In this document: positions 1 through 10,374 of the stretch, piece by piece | How positions within the stretch are numbered: the first letter of the stretch is position 1 | Layout: every line of letters starts with the position of its first letter | NCBI GenBank assembly: GCA_040081075.1 | Contig: JBEBHJ010000002.1 | Coordinates: forward strand, 52,378 to 116,377 | From: JANJUB01 sp040081075 | Lineage (GTDB): Bacteria > Armatimonadota > Fimbriimonadia > Fimbriimonadales > Fimbriimonadaceae | Length of the DNA: 64,000 nt | Reading direction: 5' to 3' | Position numbers and translations under genes: made by a program | The notes under the pieces: model-generated | Database searches by the model: none | What the model was told of the DNA's origin: nothing | The model's input: only the letters and a program-made list of their open reading frames with translations

Positions 1-29
1 AACGCTTTTGGTTTGGCTTTGGTGCCTGC

Positions 30-1205
30 TTGATTCCCTATCCTGGTTCTTATGCTGGTAGTCTGCATACGATGCGGGAAGATGCGCTGGCGGCCTCACG
101 GGGCCTTAAACCCACTCCGGGCAACCTTGAAAAGATAGGAGGAGAGTTTGGAGTAGAAGTTGCGCGTTGGGCGTTTGGGCAATGGGAATGGCGAAGCCGA
201 GCGAAAGCAAAGTTTGCGAAGGCGGCGGAAATGCTTTTTGACCGGGAAGCGCTTGAGATGGCAAGTCACGAGGAGGTTGCCGCCTTTCATGCATCGCTGT
301 TTCCGCCGGGTGTAAAGGTGGCTGATTTGACGTGTGGAATCGGTGCGGATACTATTGCGCTCGCGCGCGATCATCAGGCGGTGGGATTTGAAATCGATTC
401 GGATCGCGCGGATTATGCTCGGCACAACCTAAGTGTCCATGGGGCTGCGGCTTTGGTTCTTTGTGGCGACAGTTTAGGTGCTCCCGTTGATTGGGAGTAT
501 GCGTTTGCCGACCCTGCCCGCCGGACTGGAGAAGCGGGACGAGGGCGAAGGGTTTCTCGAGACGGCTCTGCGTATTCGCCTTCGGTCGATAGTCTCTTGG
601 CGCACTTTCAGGGCTTGAAAGGCTGGATTGTCAAGTTGAGCCCGTTGCTTTCGGATTCGGTCTTGGCGGGAGTTTCGGCTACGCAGATTTATGTTTCGCA
701 CCAGGGCGAGTGCAAAGAAGTTTTGTGTACGAACTTGCCCTTGCCTGGTTTGCGCGAAGCGGGCGTTTGGGCCTATCAAATTGAATCTGGAGCCTGGCTC
801 GGAGGAGCCTTGTTAGCTTCGACGGAGAAGGGGTGCGGATCGGTTTATGAGGCTGACCCGGCGGCGATTCGTTCTCATGGTTTGGATGCTCTGTGCGCGC
901 AACTTGGGCTTGAACATTTGGGCGATAGTAACGGATACCTCGTCGGGAAATCTGGGATGCAAAGCCCGTGGCTCAAGGAGTTTGAAGTGATCGCGGATGT
1001 TGGGAACGACGAGCGTCGCCTGAAGGAATTGATCAGAGATATTGGGCCGAAGAACTTGATTGTCAAGCAACGCGGCTGCGACTTGGACCCGGAAAAGGTG
1101 GCCAGAAAGCTGCATCCCAAATCGTCAGAAAGGGGATTAGCGCTTCATGTTTTGGCTTATCCGGTCGGGAAGTCGATTCGGTATGTTTTGGCGAGGGTTA
1201 AGTAG
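30..1205 (+). CDS. Class I SAM-dependent methyltransferase with THUMP-like C-terminal domain
   Basis: Predicted RNA-type methyltransferase. The SAM-binding motif I is visible as DLTCGIGADTIALA near residue 100, followed by an acidic motif II (GFEID) and FADPARR near residue 160, which sits where the catalytic/post-I motif of this family lies. The N-terminal helical part and a C-terminal THUMP-like region (about 300-390, with KQRGCDLDPE) match the layout of bacterial proteins annotated as THUMP-like-domain methyltransferases. The start is uncertain: the frame is open to the left edge of the window, TTG at 30 is the first possible start, and ATG at 72 (residue 15) is a reasonable alternative just before the conserved helical region. 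The substrate cannot be read from sequence. Confidence 0.75.
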   Translation: MIPYPGSYAGSLHTMREDALAASRGLKPTPGNLEKIGGEFGVEVARWAFGQWEWRSRAKAKFAKAAEMLFDREALEMASHEEVAAFHASLFPPGVKVADLTCGIGADTIALARDHQAVGFEIDSDRADYARHNLSVHGAAALVLCGDSLGAPVDWEYAFADPARRTGEAGRGRRVSRDGSAYSPSVDSLLAHFQGLKGWIVKLSPLLSDSVLAGVSATQIYVSHQGECKEVLCTNLPLPGLREAGVWAYQIESGAWLGGALLASTEKGCGSVYEADPAAIRSHGLDALCAQLGLEHLGDSNGYLVGKSGMQSPWLKEFEVIADVGNDERRLKELIRDIGPKNLIVKQRGCDLDPEKVARKLHPKSSERGLALHVLAYPVGKSIRYVLARVK

Positions 1206-1260
1206 TTGGACTCCAGTTCGGAACTTCGGCTCGTTTGAGGATGTTGATGAGGCTAGTGAC

Positions 1261-1917
1261 ATGAAAGTTGTTGTGTTTTCTTTGGCAGTCGGGCTGCTTT
1301 TTGTCGGCGTGGCGTGCCAGTCACCGAAGTCGGCGGCAAAGGCGCAGCCTGACAAGACAGCGGTCAAGGTGGATTTCGGGGCACTTTCAAACAGATGGAA
1401 CGGAGCGCTCGAACAGGTGTTTGTTGAAAACTCGAGAGCGCTCGCAGGTTCGCCGTATTCTCCGTTTGCCCCCAACGCGAGGCCAGCGAGGTTCGGCGGC
1501 GCATTGAGGTCACCAGCAATATCCTCTTTCGATCGCCACGTGTCCGGCGCATCTAGCGCAATGTTCGGTTCGACGAACCTTGATCAAGCCAGGCTGGTGG
1601 TGAGTATTGCAGACGCGGGGTTGGTTGGATACACGACGATGTTCTCCAACAACGGCAAGTTCACCCACAAGTGGATCGAAGACTTCATTGGCGATCTTCC
1701 TCGAGGTGGGCGGGCCGGCGTGTCGAAACTTGTGAGCGATGCGACAATTACGCTGAAAGCCGGGGCGAGTTCCGGAACCAGCGGAGAATGGACCTATGAG
1801 TTTCGTACAATCAAGTTCAGCGACAAGACCTGCTTCAAATGTCACGCCGACAAGAAGCCGGGAGACACGGCGGCACATATGCTCTATGCGTTTGCAAAGG
1901 CCGGGCCGAGCAAATAG
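1261..1917 (+). CDS. Putative monohaem c-type cytochrome lipoprotein
   Basis: The ATG at 1261 follows GAGG and opens with a lipoprotein signal peptide (hydrophobic run, then a lipobox ending GVAC). The frame is open further upstream into the previous gene, but that part would bury the signal. Near residue 191 there is a single CFKCH haem-attachment motif close to the C-terminus. The body has no family I recognise with confidence; the small-protein-with-terminal-CxxCH arrangement recalls cytochrome P460-like or DUF3365-like proteins. Likely exported, lipid-anchored and redox-active. It lies 55 bp after the methyltransferase on the same strand and converges with the peptidase gene. Confidence 0.6.
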   Translation: MKVVVFSLAVGLLFVGVACQSPKSAAKAQPDKTAVKVDFGALSNRWNGALEQVFVENSRALAGSPYSPFAPNARPARFGGALRSPAISSFDRHVSGASSAMFGSTNLDQARLVVSIADAGLVGYTTMFSNNGKFTHKWIEDFIGDLPRGGRAGVSKLVSDATITLKAGASSGTSGEWTYEFRTIKFSDKTCFKCHADKKPGDTAAHMLYAFAKAGPSK

Positions 1918-1952
1918 GTCCAATGTTAGGCTCCCGTTTGAAGTAAGGGGAG

Positions 1953-3968
1953 TTAACTAACTTTAAGGTGGCGCTCCCACCAGGCTACGATTTCTCCTAG
2001 GCGGTGAATCCGTAAGTCCGGAGGGCCGGTTCTTGACATTCCGTGAAATGTGCTGACCGGGTAACGGATGAAGCGGGCTTCGATTCCCTCGTGGCACAGC
2101 GCGCCGTAGACCTGCTCGCTTTGTTCGATGTTACACCTCAAATCGCCTTCGGAGTGAATGATTAGCATTGGGGTTTTGACGTTCTTGAAGTATTTGATCG
2201 GAGATTGGTCCCAGAGGGCGGTGATATCGCCGAAGAACACGCCGGGCCAGTATTGGTCCTCAGGGGTGATGAAGTCGCTGGTGCCACCAAAATTGGCCAT
2301 GTTCGAAACGCATCGATCGGTGATCGCCGCCTTGAAATCGTTCGTGTGGCCGACAGCCCAGTTTGTCATGTATCCGCCGTAGCTTCCACCCATCACTCCC
2401 ATTTGGCCAGGGTGAATGAAGGGTTGGTGCTGCATCCAACGGATAACGGTCTGGATATCCACCCAATCACGATCTCCCCAACTTCCCTTTATTGCCTTAC
2501 AGTGATCCTCGCCATAACCCTTTGAGCCGCGCGGGTTGGAGTAAACAACCACATAGCCTTGAGCGGCCAGAAGCTGGAATTCGTGGAAAAACCCGACGCC
2601 GTACTGGGCATGGGGGCCGCCGTGAATTTCGAGCACAACCGGATAGCGCTTGGGGGCGAGATATTCGGTTGGGAGCATGACCCAAGCGTGAACTTGATGC
2701 CCGTCATCTGATTCAAGCCACATTTCCTCAGGTTCGGAGAGTTTCAACTCTTCAAGCAAAGGGGCGTTGTATGAGGTGAGAACTTCGGGTTCATCTTTGT
2801 GCTTGGTGATATCGTAAACCGCAATTTCGCCCGGCTTTTGCGTGGTGCCAAAGACGCACGCGATCTTCTCGCCATCAGCACTAAGATTGCCCATGAGGCT
2901 CACATGTTTACCCTTTGTCAGGATTTGCAGTCCGCCCTTTTCGACTTCAACGAAGCCGATTTGGGTTTCGCCGTGATGACCTACACTTACGTAGATAGCT
3001 TTGCTGTCGGGCGACCACTCAACTACCGCATCGGCAGCCATAACGCGGGTATCGCTCATGGTACCGGTGGTGAGACAGTAATCATCATCAACGGTTAGGC
3101 ATCGGCCCGCCCCGCCCTCGGAAGGAATTACCCAAAGGCGATCGTTAAGGCATCCCCAACCGGCGTCATCATCGTTGCCTAGGTATGCGATTTGTTTTCC
3201 GTTGGGCGACCATTTCAGCGTCCCTTTTGAGCCAAACGGGATTCCCTTAAGCTCCCAAACCTGACCATCTTCAATCGTGACTCTAACGACCCGGATATCG
3301 ACCTTTTCGAACTGGGGGCGCTTACCGCGAGGGTGACCTATGACGAGTTCCTTTGAATCGGGAGACCAATCAAAATCGTACCAACCCATGACGCACTCGG
3401 CGAAGACCACTTTATGCTCGCCGGTGGCGACGTTGACGATATAGACGGCGAAGCGCTGATCTAAGAAATATCCGTCATCATCAAGGCGATACCAATCTTT
3501 GGTGATGATTCTCGGTGGAGTAGAAAGCCCTTTTTCTTTGCGCTCTTTTTCTGCCGCTTCAGTCCAAAGGGGATCGGTTTCGCGGAAGGTGAACGCAATC
3601 CAGTTGGAATCCGGAGACCACGACATGGCGCCGATGCTTCCTTCTGGCAAGCTGGTTAGCTTTTGGGCTTCGCCACCCGCGGTATTTATCGTGAAGATTT
3701 GGGGTTTTTTACCCTCGCGCCCGCTGATAAAGGCGATTTTCGAGCCATCCTTTGACCACCGACCGCTACCGGCTCCGCCTTCGCCACTCGTCCATTGCTG
3801 GGTGTGGCCTTCCATGTCAACGGTGAAGAGGTTCGAAATATATTTGTTTTTGTCGAGATCGACGTGCTTCTTTCCAAAGAGAATTCGGGTTCCATCGGGG
3901 CTGACTTGGGCGTCCCCAATAAAATGGAGTCGCAACAAATCCTCGGCGGCAATTAATCTTTTGGGCAT
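1953..3968 (-). CDS. S9 family peptidase (acylaminoacyl-peptidase / dipeptidyl-peptidase type)
   Basis: Serine peptidase of the prolyl oligopeptidase clan, 671 aa, the usual length. Residues 1-400 are a beta-propeller with repeated SPDG/SPDS/SPNG blade motifs (TolB/PD40 type). Residues 420-670 are the alpha/beta-hydrolase domain. The catalytic triad is visible: Ser in GGSYGGYM (about 530), Asp in HSEGDLR (about 608) and His in STFHGMS (about 641). The oxyanion region EIHGGPHAQYG is also present. There is no signal peptide, so it is probably cytoplasmic and degrades short or N-acylated peptides. It is transcribed alone. Confidence 0.93.
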   Translation of the reverse strand: MPKRLIAAEDLLRLHFIGDAQVSPDGTRILFGKKHVDLDKNKYISNLFTVDMEGHTQQWTSGEGGAGSGRWSKDGSKIAFISGREGKKPQIFTINTAGGEAQKLTSLPEGSIGAMSWSPDSNWIAFTFRETDPLWTEAAEKERKEKGLSTPPRIITKDWYRLDDDGYFLDQRFAVYIVNVATGEHKVVFAECVMGWYDFDWSPDSKELVIGHPRGKRPQFEKVDIRVVRVTIEDGQVWELKGIPFGSKGTLKWSPNGKQIAYLGNDDDAGWGCLNDRLWVIPSEGGAGRCLTVDDDYCLTTGTMSDTRVMAADAVVEWSPDSKAIYVSVGHHGETQIGFVEVEKGGLQILTKGKHVSLMGNLSADGEKIACVFGTTQKPGEIAVYDITKHKDEPEVLTSYNAPLLEELKLSEPEEMWLESDDGHQVHAWVMLPTEYLAPKRYPVVLEIHGGPHAQYGVGFFHEFQLLAAQGYVVVYSNPRGSKGYGEDHCKAIKGSWGDRDWVDIQTVIRWMQHQPFIHPGQMGVMGGSYGGYMTNWAVGHTNDFKAAITDRCVSNMANFGGTSDFITPEDQYWPGVFFGDITALWDQSPIKYFKNVKTPMLIIHSEGDLRCNIEQSEQVYGALCHEGIEARFIRYPVSTFHGMSRTGPPDLRIHRLGEIVAWWERHLKVS

Positions 3969-4045
3969 GGGAATAGGTTACCATTTGACATTGGCCCACG
4001 GGGTCCCATCGCCTCCTTCCGGCCCAGCCGGGGACGGGATTAAGC

Positions 4046-4684
4046 CTATTTGCGCCGTCGGCGAAATAGCGCGATTCCACCGAGCATGGCGACAATCGAA
4101 GCGGGTTCGGGGACGGCCGTTAGGGTTGCACCGAAATTGGCGTAAGGGTCGCCACCCCAACTGTAGTTAATCCACTCTGAACCGGCGTCGGATTGCCAGA
4201 AGAAATCATCGCTGAACCCGACCGTGGCTGGGTTGAAATAGGCCAAGCCAATCTGACCGGCCGCACCTTGTCGGTTATAGGCCTCAATCGTCCAGAGGAA
4301 GTGATCTGGGACTACGATTTGAGGGATGGCAAAGTGATACTCGTTCAAACCCGTGAGAATGTTGATGGACGAGAACAGGTTGCTGGTGTAGAACGCTTCG
4401 GCGGGACGCTGGGTGAACTCGTCCATGTAGCGGAATCTTATTCTGGCGTCCATGGTGCCCGCTTCGGTGCCATTGTAGCTCATCATCAATTTGAGATCGG
4501 TGATTTGGCGAGGGCCATTGGCAAGCCATATTTCATCGCCCATCTCGGCACTGTTGTTCAGCCAAGATGGAAGTAAGGGTTGCGAGTTGTTCAAGGAGCT
4601 CGTCGAGTTATCGTAAACGATAGTCTGAGCTACTGAACGGGAAAGGCAACAAACGGCACAAAAAAGAAAAATAAATGAGCGCAT
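4046..4684 (-). CDS. Secreted PEP-CTERM sorting-domain protein
   Basis: 212 aa with an N-terminal signal peptide (MRSFIFLFCAVCC, cleavage likely after SVAQ) and a classic C-terminal PEP-CTERM tripartite signal: VPEPAS, a short hydrophobic helix and the basic tail RRRRK. Such proteins are exported and processed by an exosortase, often in bacteria that make exopolysaccharide; no exosortase lies in this window. The body is a beta-rich domain of a type common in PEP-CTERM proteins (residues 20-185), with no enzymatic motif. A strong hairpin separates it from the upstream minus-strand gene. Confidence 0.85.
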   Translation of the reverse strand: MRSFIFLFCAVCCLSRSVAQTIVYDNSTSSLNNSQPLLPSWLNNSAEMGDEIWLANGPRQITDLKLMMSYNGTEAGTMDARIRFRYMDEFTQRPAEAFYTSNLFSSINILTGLNEYHFAIPQIVVPDHFLWTIEAYNRQGAAGQIGLAYFNPATVGFSDDFFWQSDAGSEWINYSWGGDPYANFGATLTAVPEPASIVAMLGGIALFRRRRK

Positions 4685-4698
4685 GATAAAAGGTTAGG

Positions 4699-4724
4699 GC
4701 CCTGCCGAACGGATTCGGCAGGGC
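4699..4724 (-). terminator. Hairpin between two secreted-protein genes
   Basis: Perfect 11-bp inverted repeat (GCCCTGCCGAA / TTCGGCAGGGC) with a 4-nt loop, placed just after the stop of the 731-aa gene at 4735 and before the PEP-CTERM gene. On the minus strand it is followed by a T-rich stretch only after a few bases, so it is a probable, not textbook, terminator. Confidence 0.6.
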
Positions 4725-4734
4725 AGGTTTGGTC

Positions 4735-6930
4735 TTAGTTGAACTGAATGCCAACTTGGTCGAGGTGCATACGCCAACGCTGATCGGATGATCCGGCCGG
4801 CGAGGAGTGCAGAACAAGCATCCGAACTTCTCGGCTGCTTGCCTGAATGAAGCGACTCACGTTGCTCGTGATCGGAATCACAACCTGAGAGTCCACATTG
4901 GTTGCCGCTCGGCTATCAATTTGCTCCCAGTCGTTGAGCGTCCAGTTCCAAAGCCTGATCACTTGAACTGGGTTTGCCGTCGTTGGCAAAGAGTTCTTTG
5001 ATTCGACACCTACGATGAGCGAAGTGACGCCGGTTGGAGCGGTCATGCTTGTGCTGATGCCCGTACCAGAACGTGTACCGGTAAACGTTGGGCCAACTTC
5101 CAAGCGATCTTCATCGGATTGGTGCAGGCTGGCGAGCGTCCCGGAGAACTGAACACCGTTTTCAACGGCAAAGCTCGAGACGGGGTCAAGGGTCAAAGGT
5201 GCCTTGGTTGCAGCGGTGAGCTGCGTGCCGGTTCCGGGTTTGAACAAGCCCAGCGTGGACTTGCTGTTGACGGGAGCGACGTTACAGTCGAAGCGGAAGT
5301 TGAACAGCGAGCTGTACTTCAGCGGGTTTGGTGTGCCAACCCCAAAGGTGCCGGTTGACCAAGTGATCTTGTTGCCGGTTCGAGCTGAAGTCCACTGATT
5401 TGTGGCGTTCTGGTCAATATCGCGGAATCCGATATTGGTTACAGTTGCACCGGCCGGAACTGGTACGGAGAACTCGCGAACTTGGCGATCTAGATCGTGG
5501 TTGTAAACCGCATATTCATAGTGGTAGACGCCGCCACCAAGATTTGTGGTTTGAACCGCGACGATAACATCGCCTTCGTTGTTTGGTGTTGCCGTCGAGC
5601 GCATTTCGCCCCATTGGTTGATCACCGGACCCTGGACTTGAGCCGTTATGGTGCTGAAGTTCCAGGATGATCCACTCCAAGATGCAGTTGCCTGACGTGA
5701 GCCGACATTGTTGTACTTATCGAAGTCATTGGCGTTAATGTAGTAGGCCTCATAAAAGAACTGCGAGCCAGCGACATTCAGATCGGCGTCGGCGACTTCG
5801 AGTCGATGGGCGACGGGGTCGCTTCCGAACTCGCTTCCATTGTTACGGCGTGTGCAGTCGTTTACGTAGTTCGAGAAGTAGGAATTTTGGCAAGTCCAAA
5901 CTCCGGTGAAAGGATTTACTTCATCGCGACCACCGAGGTAGTTTCGGTCGCTATTGTTTCCGGTGCCGTAGGTGTCAGAGCAGTTAGGTCCGAGCAGGGA
6001 GCCGGTACCTGGGTTTTGACAGGATCCGCAACCCGATGAGTTAGTTGCAAAGAAGCCATGCTTCAACCAGGACCATCCGATTTGCTCGAGTCGGCCGTTG
6101 TTGATGCGGTACAGGTTCATCGCGATCACGGGGTGAGCGACTTGCATCGGAGCAGCCCACGGAATGTTCGAAGTTCCGACATTACAGGATGTGGTTGACA
6201 TTGAAAGACCATTTCGACCCGTCGGGAATGTCCCAAGGCGGCCGATCGAGGTGAGGCTGCTCATGGCAGAGAGCGAAACGTCGATTGCGGCGTTGGGGCC
6301 GGCTTCTGGAGGACCATCAACTTTGATTTCGCCGCCACCATCGGTGATTTCCGAGTCCCCGAAAATGTTCATGGTTGCTACGAGCGTCCCAGCCAGTTCG
6401 GGGCGACCAAGCTGTTGAGCGCCGGCTGGTGTGAGCAACACATCCATTTGTCCGATAGTGAGCTCTTCATCCTTGATGCGATAGATCGGACGAGGATTTT
6501 GGAATTCGAATGCGGTGATTGCAGCCTTGCCGGTGCCAATTTTGAACTCGAGTGTATTCGTAGCGGTTCGAGTTGGCGCGACGGTAAAACCGTTCGCGCT
6601 GAGATTTCCCTTCTTACTGATGAGCGTGAATCCGCCTTTGTGACTGATTTCGCCGCCATCGAATCGTGTGAGCGCGCCATTTTTTAGAGTGAATTGTAAG
6701 TCGCTAAACGCAATAGCGAATCCGCTTGAAGCCTCGCCGCTGGTCATGTCGTTCTCGGCCGTAGGATTAACCTTCAACGAGAGTCCGTTGGACTTCAGGA
6801 TTGACGGGAAAAAGCTGATCGTTGACCGTCCACCCTTGATTCGAAGGTAACGCTCTCCGTTATCCATCCGGGTTACGCCGATTACGCCAACAACAGCTGC
6901 TGACGCCAAAATTGCACCAAAATATTTCAT
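4735..6930 (-). CDS. Large secreted protein of unknown function with C-terminal beta-sandwich
   Basis: 731 aa. The first 20 residues form a signal peptide (MKYFGAILASAAVVGVIG). The central part (about 240-370) has a cysteine-rich stretch with CGSCQ and NCSDTYG and a later VNDC, suggesting disulfides or metal binding outside the cytoplasm. Residues 400-560 look like beta-sandwich sequence (YHYEYAVYNHD). The last 150 residues resemble the C-terminus of the secreted protein at 58256-60226 (aromatic-rich WNW..W strand, then SRFIQASSREVR and LDQV near the end). I do not recognise a named family. It is transcribed divergently from the BNR-repeat gene across a gap of about 140 bp that must hold both promoters. 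Confidence 0.7.
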   Translation of the reverse strand: MKYFGAILASAAVVGVIGVTRMDNGERYLRIKGGRSTISFFPSILKSNGLSLKVNPTAENDMTSGEASSGFAIAFSDLQFTLKNGALTRFDGGEISHKGGFTLISKKGNLSANGFTVAPTRTATNTLEFKIGTGKAAITAFEFQNPRPIYRIKDEELTIGQMDVLLTPAGAQQLGRPELAGTLVATMNIFGDSEITDGGGEIKVDGPPEAGPNAAIDVSLSAMSSLTSIGRLGTFPTGRNGLSMSTTSCNVGTSNIPWAAPMQVAHPVIAMNLYRINNGRLEQIGWSWLKHGFFATNSSGCGSCQNPGTGSLLGPNCSDTYGTGNNSDRNYLGGRDEVNPFTGVWTCQNSYFSNYVNDCTRRNNGSEFGSDPVAHRLEVADADLNVAGSQFFYEAYYINANDFDKYNNVGSRQATASWSGSSWNFSTITAQVQGPVINQWGEMRSTATPNNEGDVIVAVQTTNLGGGVYHYEYAVYNHDLDRQVREFSVPVPAGATVTNIGFRDIDQNATNQWTSARTGNKITWSTGTFGVGTPNPLKYSSLFNFRFDCNVAPVNSKSTLGLFKPGTGTQLTAATKAPLTLDPVSSFAVENGVQFSGTLASLHQSDEDRLEVGPTFTGTRSGTGISTSMTAPTGVTSLIVGVESKNSLPTTANPVQVIRLWNWTLNDWEQIDSRAATNVDSQVVIPITSNVSRFIQASSREVRMLVLHSSPAGSSDQRWRMHLDQVGIQFN

Positions 6931-7072
6931 GAAACCACCTGCCGCAACACTGCGGGCTAAGAGTGGAATTTACCTTAACAGCTCTAAAAGTCGATTTAGC
7001 TCGGTGTAAACCAGCAAAATTGCGAGGCAGGCCATTGTTGTATTGCCGCGTTGAGCAGTTCCATAATCAACA

Positions 7073-10000
7073 GTGCCCATATTGTTGGTGACTTCAGCCC
7101 TGGCGAGCAGCATCTGGCTGTCTGACGTATCGCCGACCTTAAGACTTGAATTCGGCTCCGTAATCGGACGCGACCGGTTAGGTTATTCCCACATAAAGAC
7201 CCGATTTCCCGATGCTCTCAAGGTGGAGCTTCGTTCGGCGGGCGGAAAGGTCGTGTTTCCGATAAGTTTTCAGCGCTTGAATCGAAACAATCTGGCTAGT
7301 GTCAGGGCCTATCGAAAGATGCTTGAGAACGCGCCTGCGAGAGGAAATGGTGATGAACTCCCTGGAGAACAACTTGGAGCTCAGGAGTATTTCTTGGAAA
7401 CCCGCCCCGTCCGGCCAGGAACCAACCCAGAGGTAGCTTACTCTGAGGCAATAATGCAGCGCGACAGGCTGCCAGTGGCGCAGTGATCTTGGTTCTCCGG
7501 CGGAAAATCCTTGGCCGCGCCTATTGCGACGTGGACATATATCGGCCCAACTAATCAACAGACCTTCGTGAACACGCATCTTGGCCCGGCTCCAATCAGC
7601 GGAAGGAAATCGGGGGTTGCTTTCCTGGCTTCTACCGTTTACACAACGTCGCACTATGGGGGCCTTTGGAAGTCGGTCAATGGCGGAGTCAATTTCGTGC
7701 CTCTGTCGGATCAGTGGCCATCTTTACAAGCGAGTTGCGTGGCCATAAACCCCACCAACGCGAACTTCTTGTTGGTCGGGACAGGTTTGCCGTTTGGGAT
7801 CGGAATCAATCAGTCCATGGGAATAATGAGGAGCACCGACGGAGGGGCTAGTTGGTTTACCGTGGGCCAGCAGTTTGCGAGTCAGCCCGTTACAGCGGTT
7901 CACATTTCTGCCCAGAACCCCAATGTGGCGGTGGCTCTCACGCTGGGAACTTCAGGTGATATTTGGCGTTCCATCGATTCAGGGCTCACCTGGAGCCGGA
8001 CAAATGCTCCCGATGGCGGTTGGGATGATTTGGATACGAGCGGCAGCGTTTGGGTCGCGGTTTCGGGACAAAATGGGCTGATTGCTCGCTCGACCGATCA
8101 AGGTGCAACATGGAATACGTTACCAGCCCCTGGAGGTTCCGGGGAACGATGGAATGTGGCCATTTCCAAGCTCTCTTCCTCCCGAATCTATGTCTTAACT
8201 CAAGGTCGTCATCTATACCGGACCAGCAATAGTGGTGGTTCGTGGGTTGATTTGGCGGCCAACCTGGACCTTGCGGTGAGCGATCCAAATGGCAATTGGG
8301 GACAAAGTGACTATAATCTCGCGATCGATTGTGGACGGGCGGGAGCATCGGACCTAGTTTTTGCCGGCCTAATCACTCTGTGTGCATCCGAGGACAACGG
8401 GACGACGTGGACGGATATTGGGCATTCACAAGGCGGCGATTCAGCGATTCATACTGATCAACTGGGTGTCTTCTTCGACCCGCTAACGGGGAACTCGGGC
8501 TATCTCATCAATGACGGTGGCTTGACTCGTTTTAGCTACGATCTGGGATCACATGCGGCTACCTTTGACCCATCGCCCAATCGGACAATTAAGGATTTCC
8601 TTTGCTATACGGTCAGGATTCACCCGAGTGGGACCTCGTTTGTGATGACGGGCATGCAAGATAATGCTACTGGCGCATCTCGGGGGGATTTTAATCAATG
8701 GAGCAACTTGTATGGTGGGGATGGAGGTTACACGGTGTTCAAACAAAATGAACCGGCAGTGCATTACACCACTAGCCAGAACGGGCACGTTTACCGGTAT
8801 CCAGAGAGCCTTTCAACGATGCCTGACGAGATTTCTCCGGGCCAGCCAGGGGCGTTTATCACGCCGATTGTTCATGCGGGACCGCTTGGGGACAAATTGC
8901 TGTTGGGCGTACAGGGAGCGGTGATGCGGTATCCGGGTCTAGCAAGTGCCTGGGATATGACGGCGGCGGGTAGCTCCAATATTGTCACGCTTTACAACCC
9001 GCCTTCCGGAGATGGCAATCGCATTAATGCTTCCTCTATCCAAGGCAATTTGTTTCAGTCAACGGACGCGTTTTCAACGCATAGAAACATCAAGAGCAAC
9101 CTGCCTTCTGCAACCTTTTTGGGAATTGCGGAATCCCCGGCCAACTCCAACACGCTGTTCGTGACGCGGTCGGTTATTGGGGAGCAAAATACGCTCTTTC
9201 GAACGATCACGTTGAATAATGCGAGCCCGTACTGGGCAAGCGTTTCGGGATTGGGAAACCGGAACCTGCCCGCGGTTCCCGCTCGAGACGTGGTGGTGGA
9301 TCCTCTGAATCCAAAGATGATCTATGTGGCCACAGATATCGGAGTTTTCATGTCTCCATTTGAAGGCGACGAATGGTACAACCTCAACCCGATGGGTTTG
9401 CCCAACGTGCCCGTTTACGACTTGGAATTGAAACCTTGGGGAAATGGCTACTTCCTTTATGCGGCGACCCTCGGGCGGGGGATTTGGCGCATCAATCTTG
9501 GTAGTCGATTCTTGCAATCGTTCACCACGACCCGACTTTCAACTTTCGGTGGGAATGTGTTGACCGGCGTTGTCACTTTGAACGGGTCGGCACCGGTGGG
9601 GGCCACTTGCAAGATCACAGATGATTCTTCGTTTCTTTCGGCGCCTTCTGTGACCATTCCGCTTGGGATTGCTCAAGCTTCGTTTCCGATCTACACGCTA
9701 CCCGTTGCTTCCACGCAAACGGTTAACATGACGGCAACTTGTATGGGAACCACGGTTACGGCTCTTCCGTTGCAGCTCCATCCCGTTCCGAATTACAACC
9801 TGTTTGCAGACAATTTCGTCGTCTATGCGGGGGATTTGATTCGGCTTACGATGAACTTTGACGAACCCCTGCCACTCGATGCGCTCGCCACCTTTGCCGA
9901 CAATTCTTCAGCCGTGAGTTCTCCGGGAACATTGGGAATCAAAGCCGCACAGAACACGAAAGACGCGATTTTCCGCACGGGAATTGTCTCTAGCGCGCAG

Positions 10001-10351
10001 AACGTTATTCTCACAACCAAGGTTGAGAAGAAGGAAAAGACGATTGGGCTGACGCTTACGCCAAGGCCCGCGCTGGAAAGCGTGACGGTTTCGCCCCAAA
10101 CGGTAACGGGGGGTTCGCTGTGCACGGGTCAAGTGAAGCTGAGCAAAACGGTGGATGGGAAACCGATTGTGGTCACCATCTCCGACTCATCCGGTCTGGT
10201 TCAAACGCCCGCGTCTGTCACAGTTCCATTTGGAGCAGACGTTGAGAGCTTCGACATTTCGACTTCGGTTGTGAATCATAGCTATACAATCACCGTGAAG
10301 GCGACCCTTGGCACCGTTTCGAAGACGACCACTTTCGTGGTTGGGCCATAG
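7073..10351 (+). pseudogene. Secreted BNR/VPS10-type beta-propeller protein, frame interrupted by TGA
   Basis: The long open part (TTG 7511 to 10351) encodes a BNR/sialidase-like propeller: Asp-box-like blades such as STDGGASWFTV, SIDSGLTWSRT, STDQGATWNTL and TSNSGGSWVDL within the first 300 residues. Two or three immunoglobulin-like repeats follow from about residue 660 to the end. It starts abruptly with no signal peptide. In the same frame, 7073-7483 encodes the missing N-terminal part, starting GTG with a short hydrophobic stretch and ending with EAIMQRDRLPVAQ, which resembles the linker before the propeller in related proteins. Only TGA at 7484-7486 separates the two; no indel is needed. 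It is either a recently inactivated gene, a sequencing error or, least likely, a recoded stop. selD follows after 23 bp. Confidence 0.7.
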
Positions 10352-10374
10352 TTTCGACCGGTACACTGAACCTA

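Noticed and set aside
7484..7540. Reading the TGA at 7484 as selenocysteine, as in the nearby selD
   Set aside because: The residue would lie in a low-conservation linker with no redox motif, and the only hairpin downstream is weak (three solid pairs around GGC). A nonsense change or sequence error is simpler.
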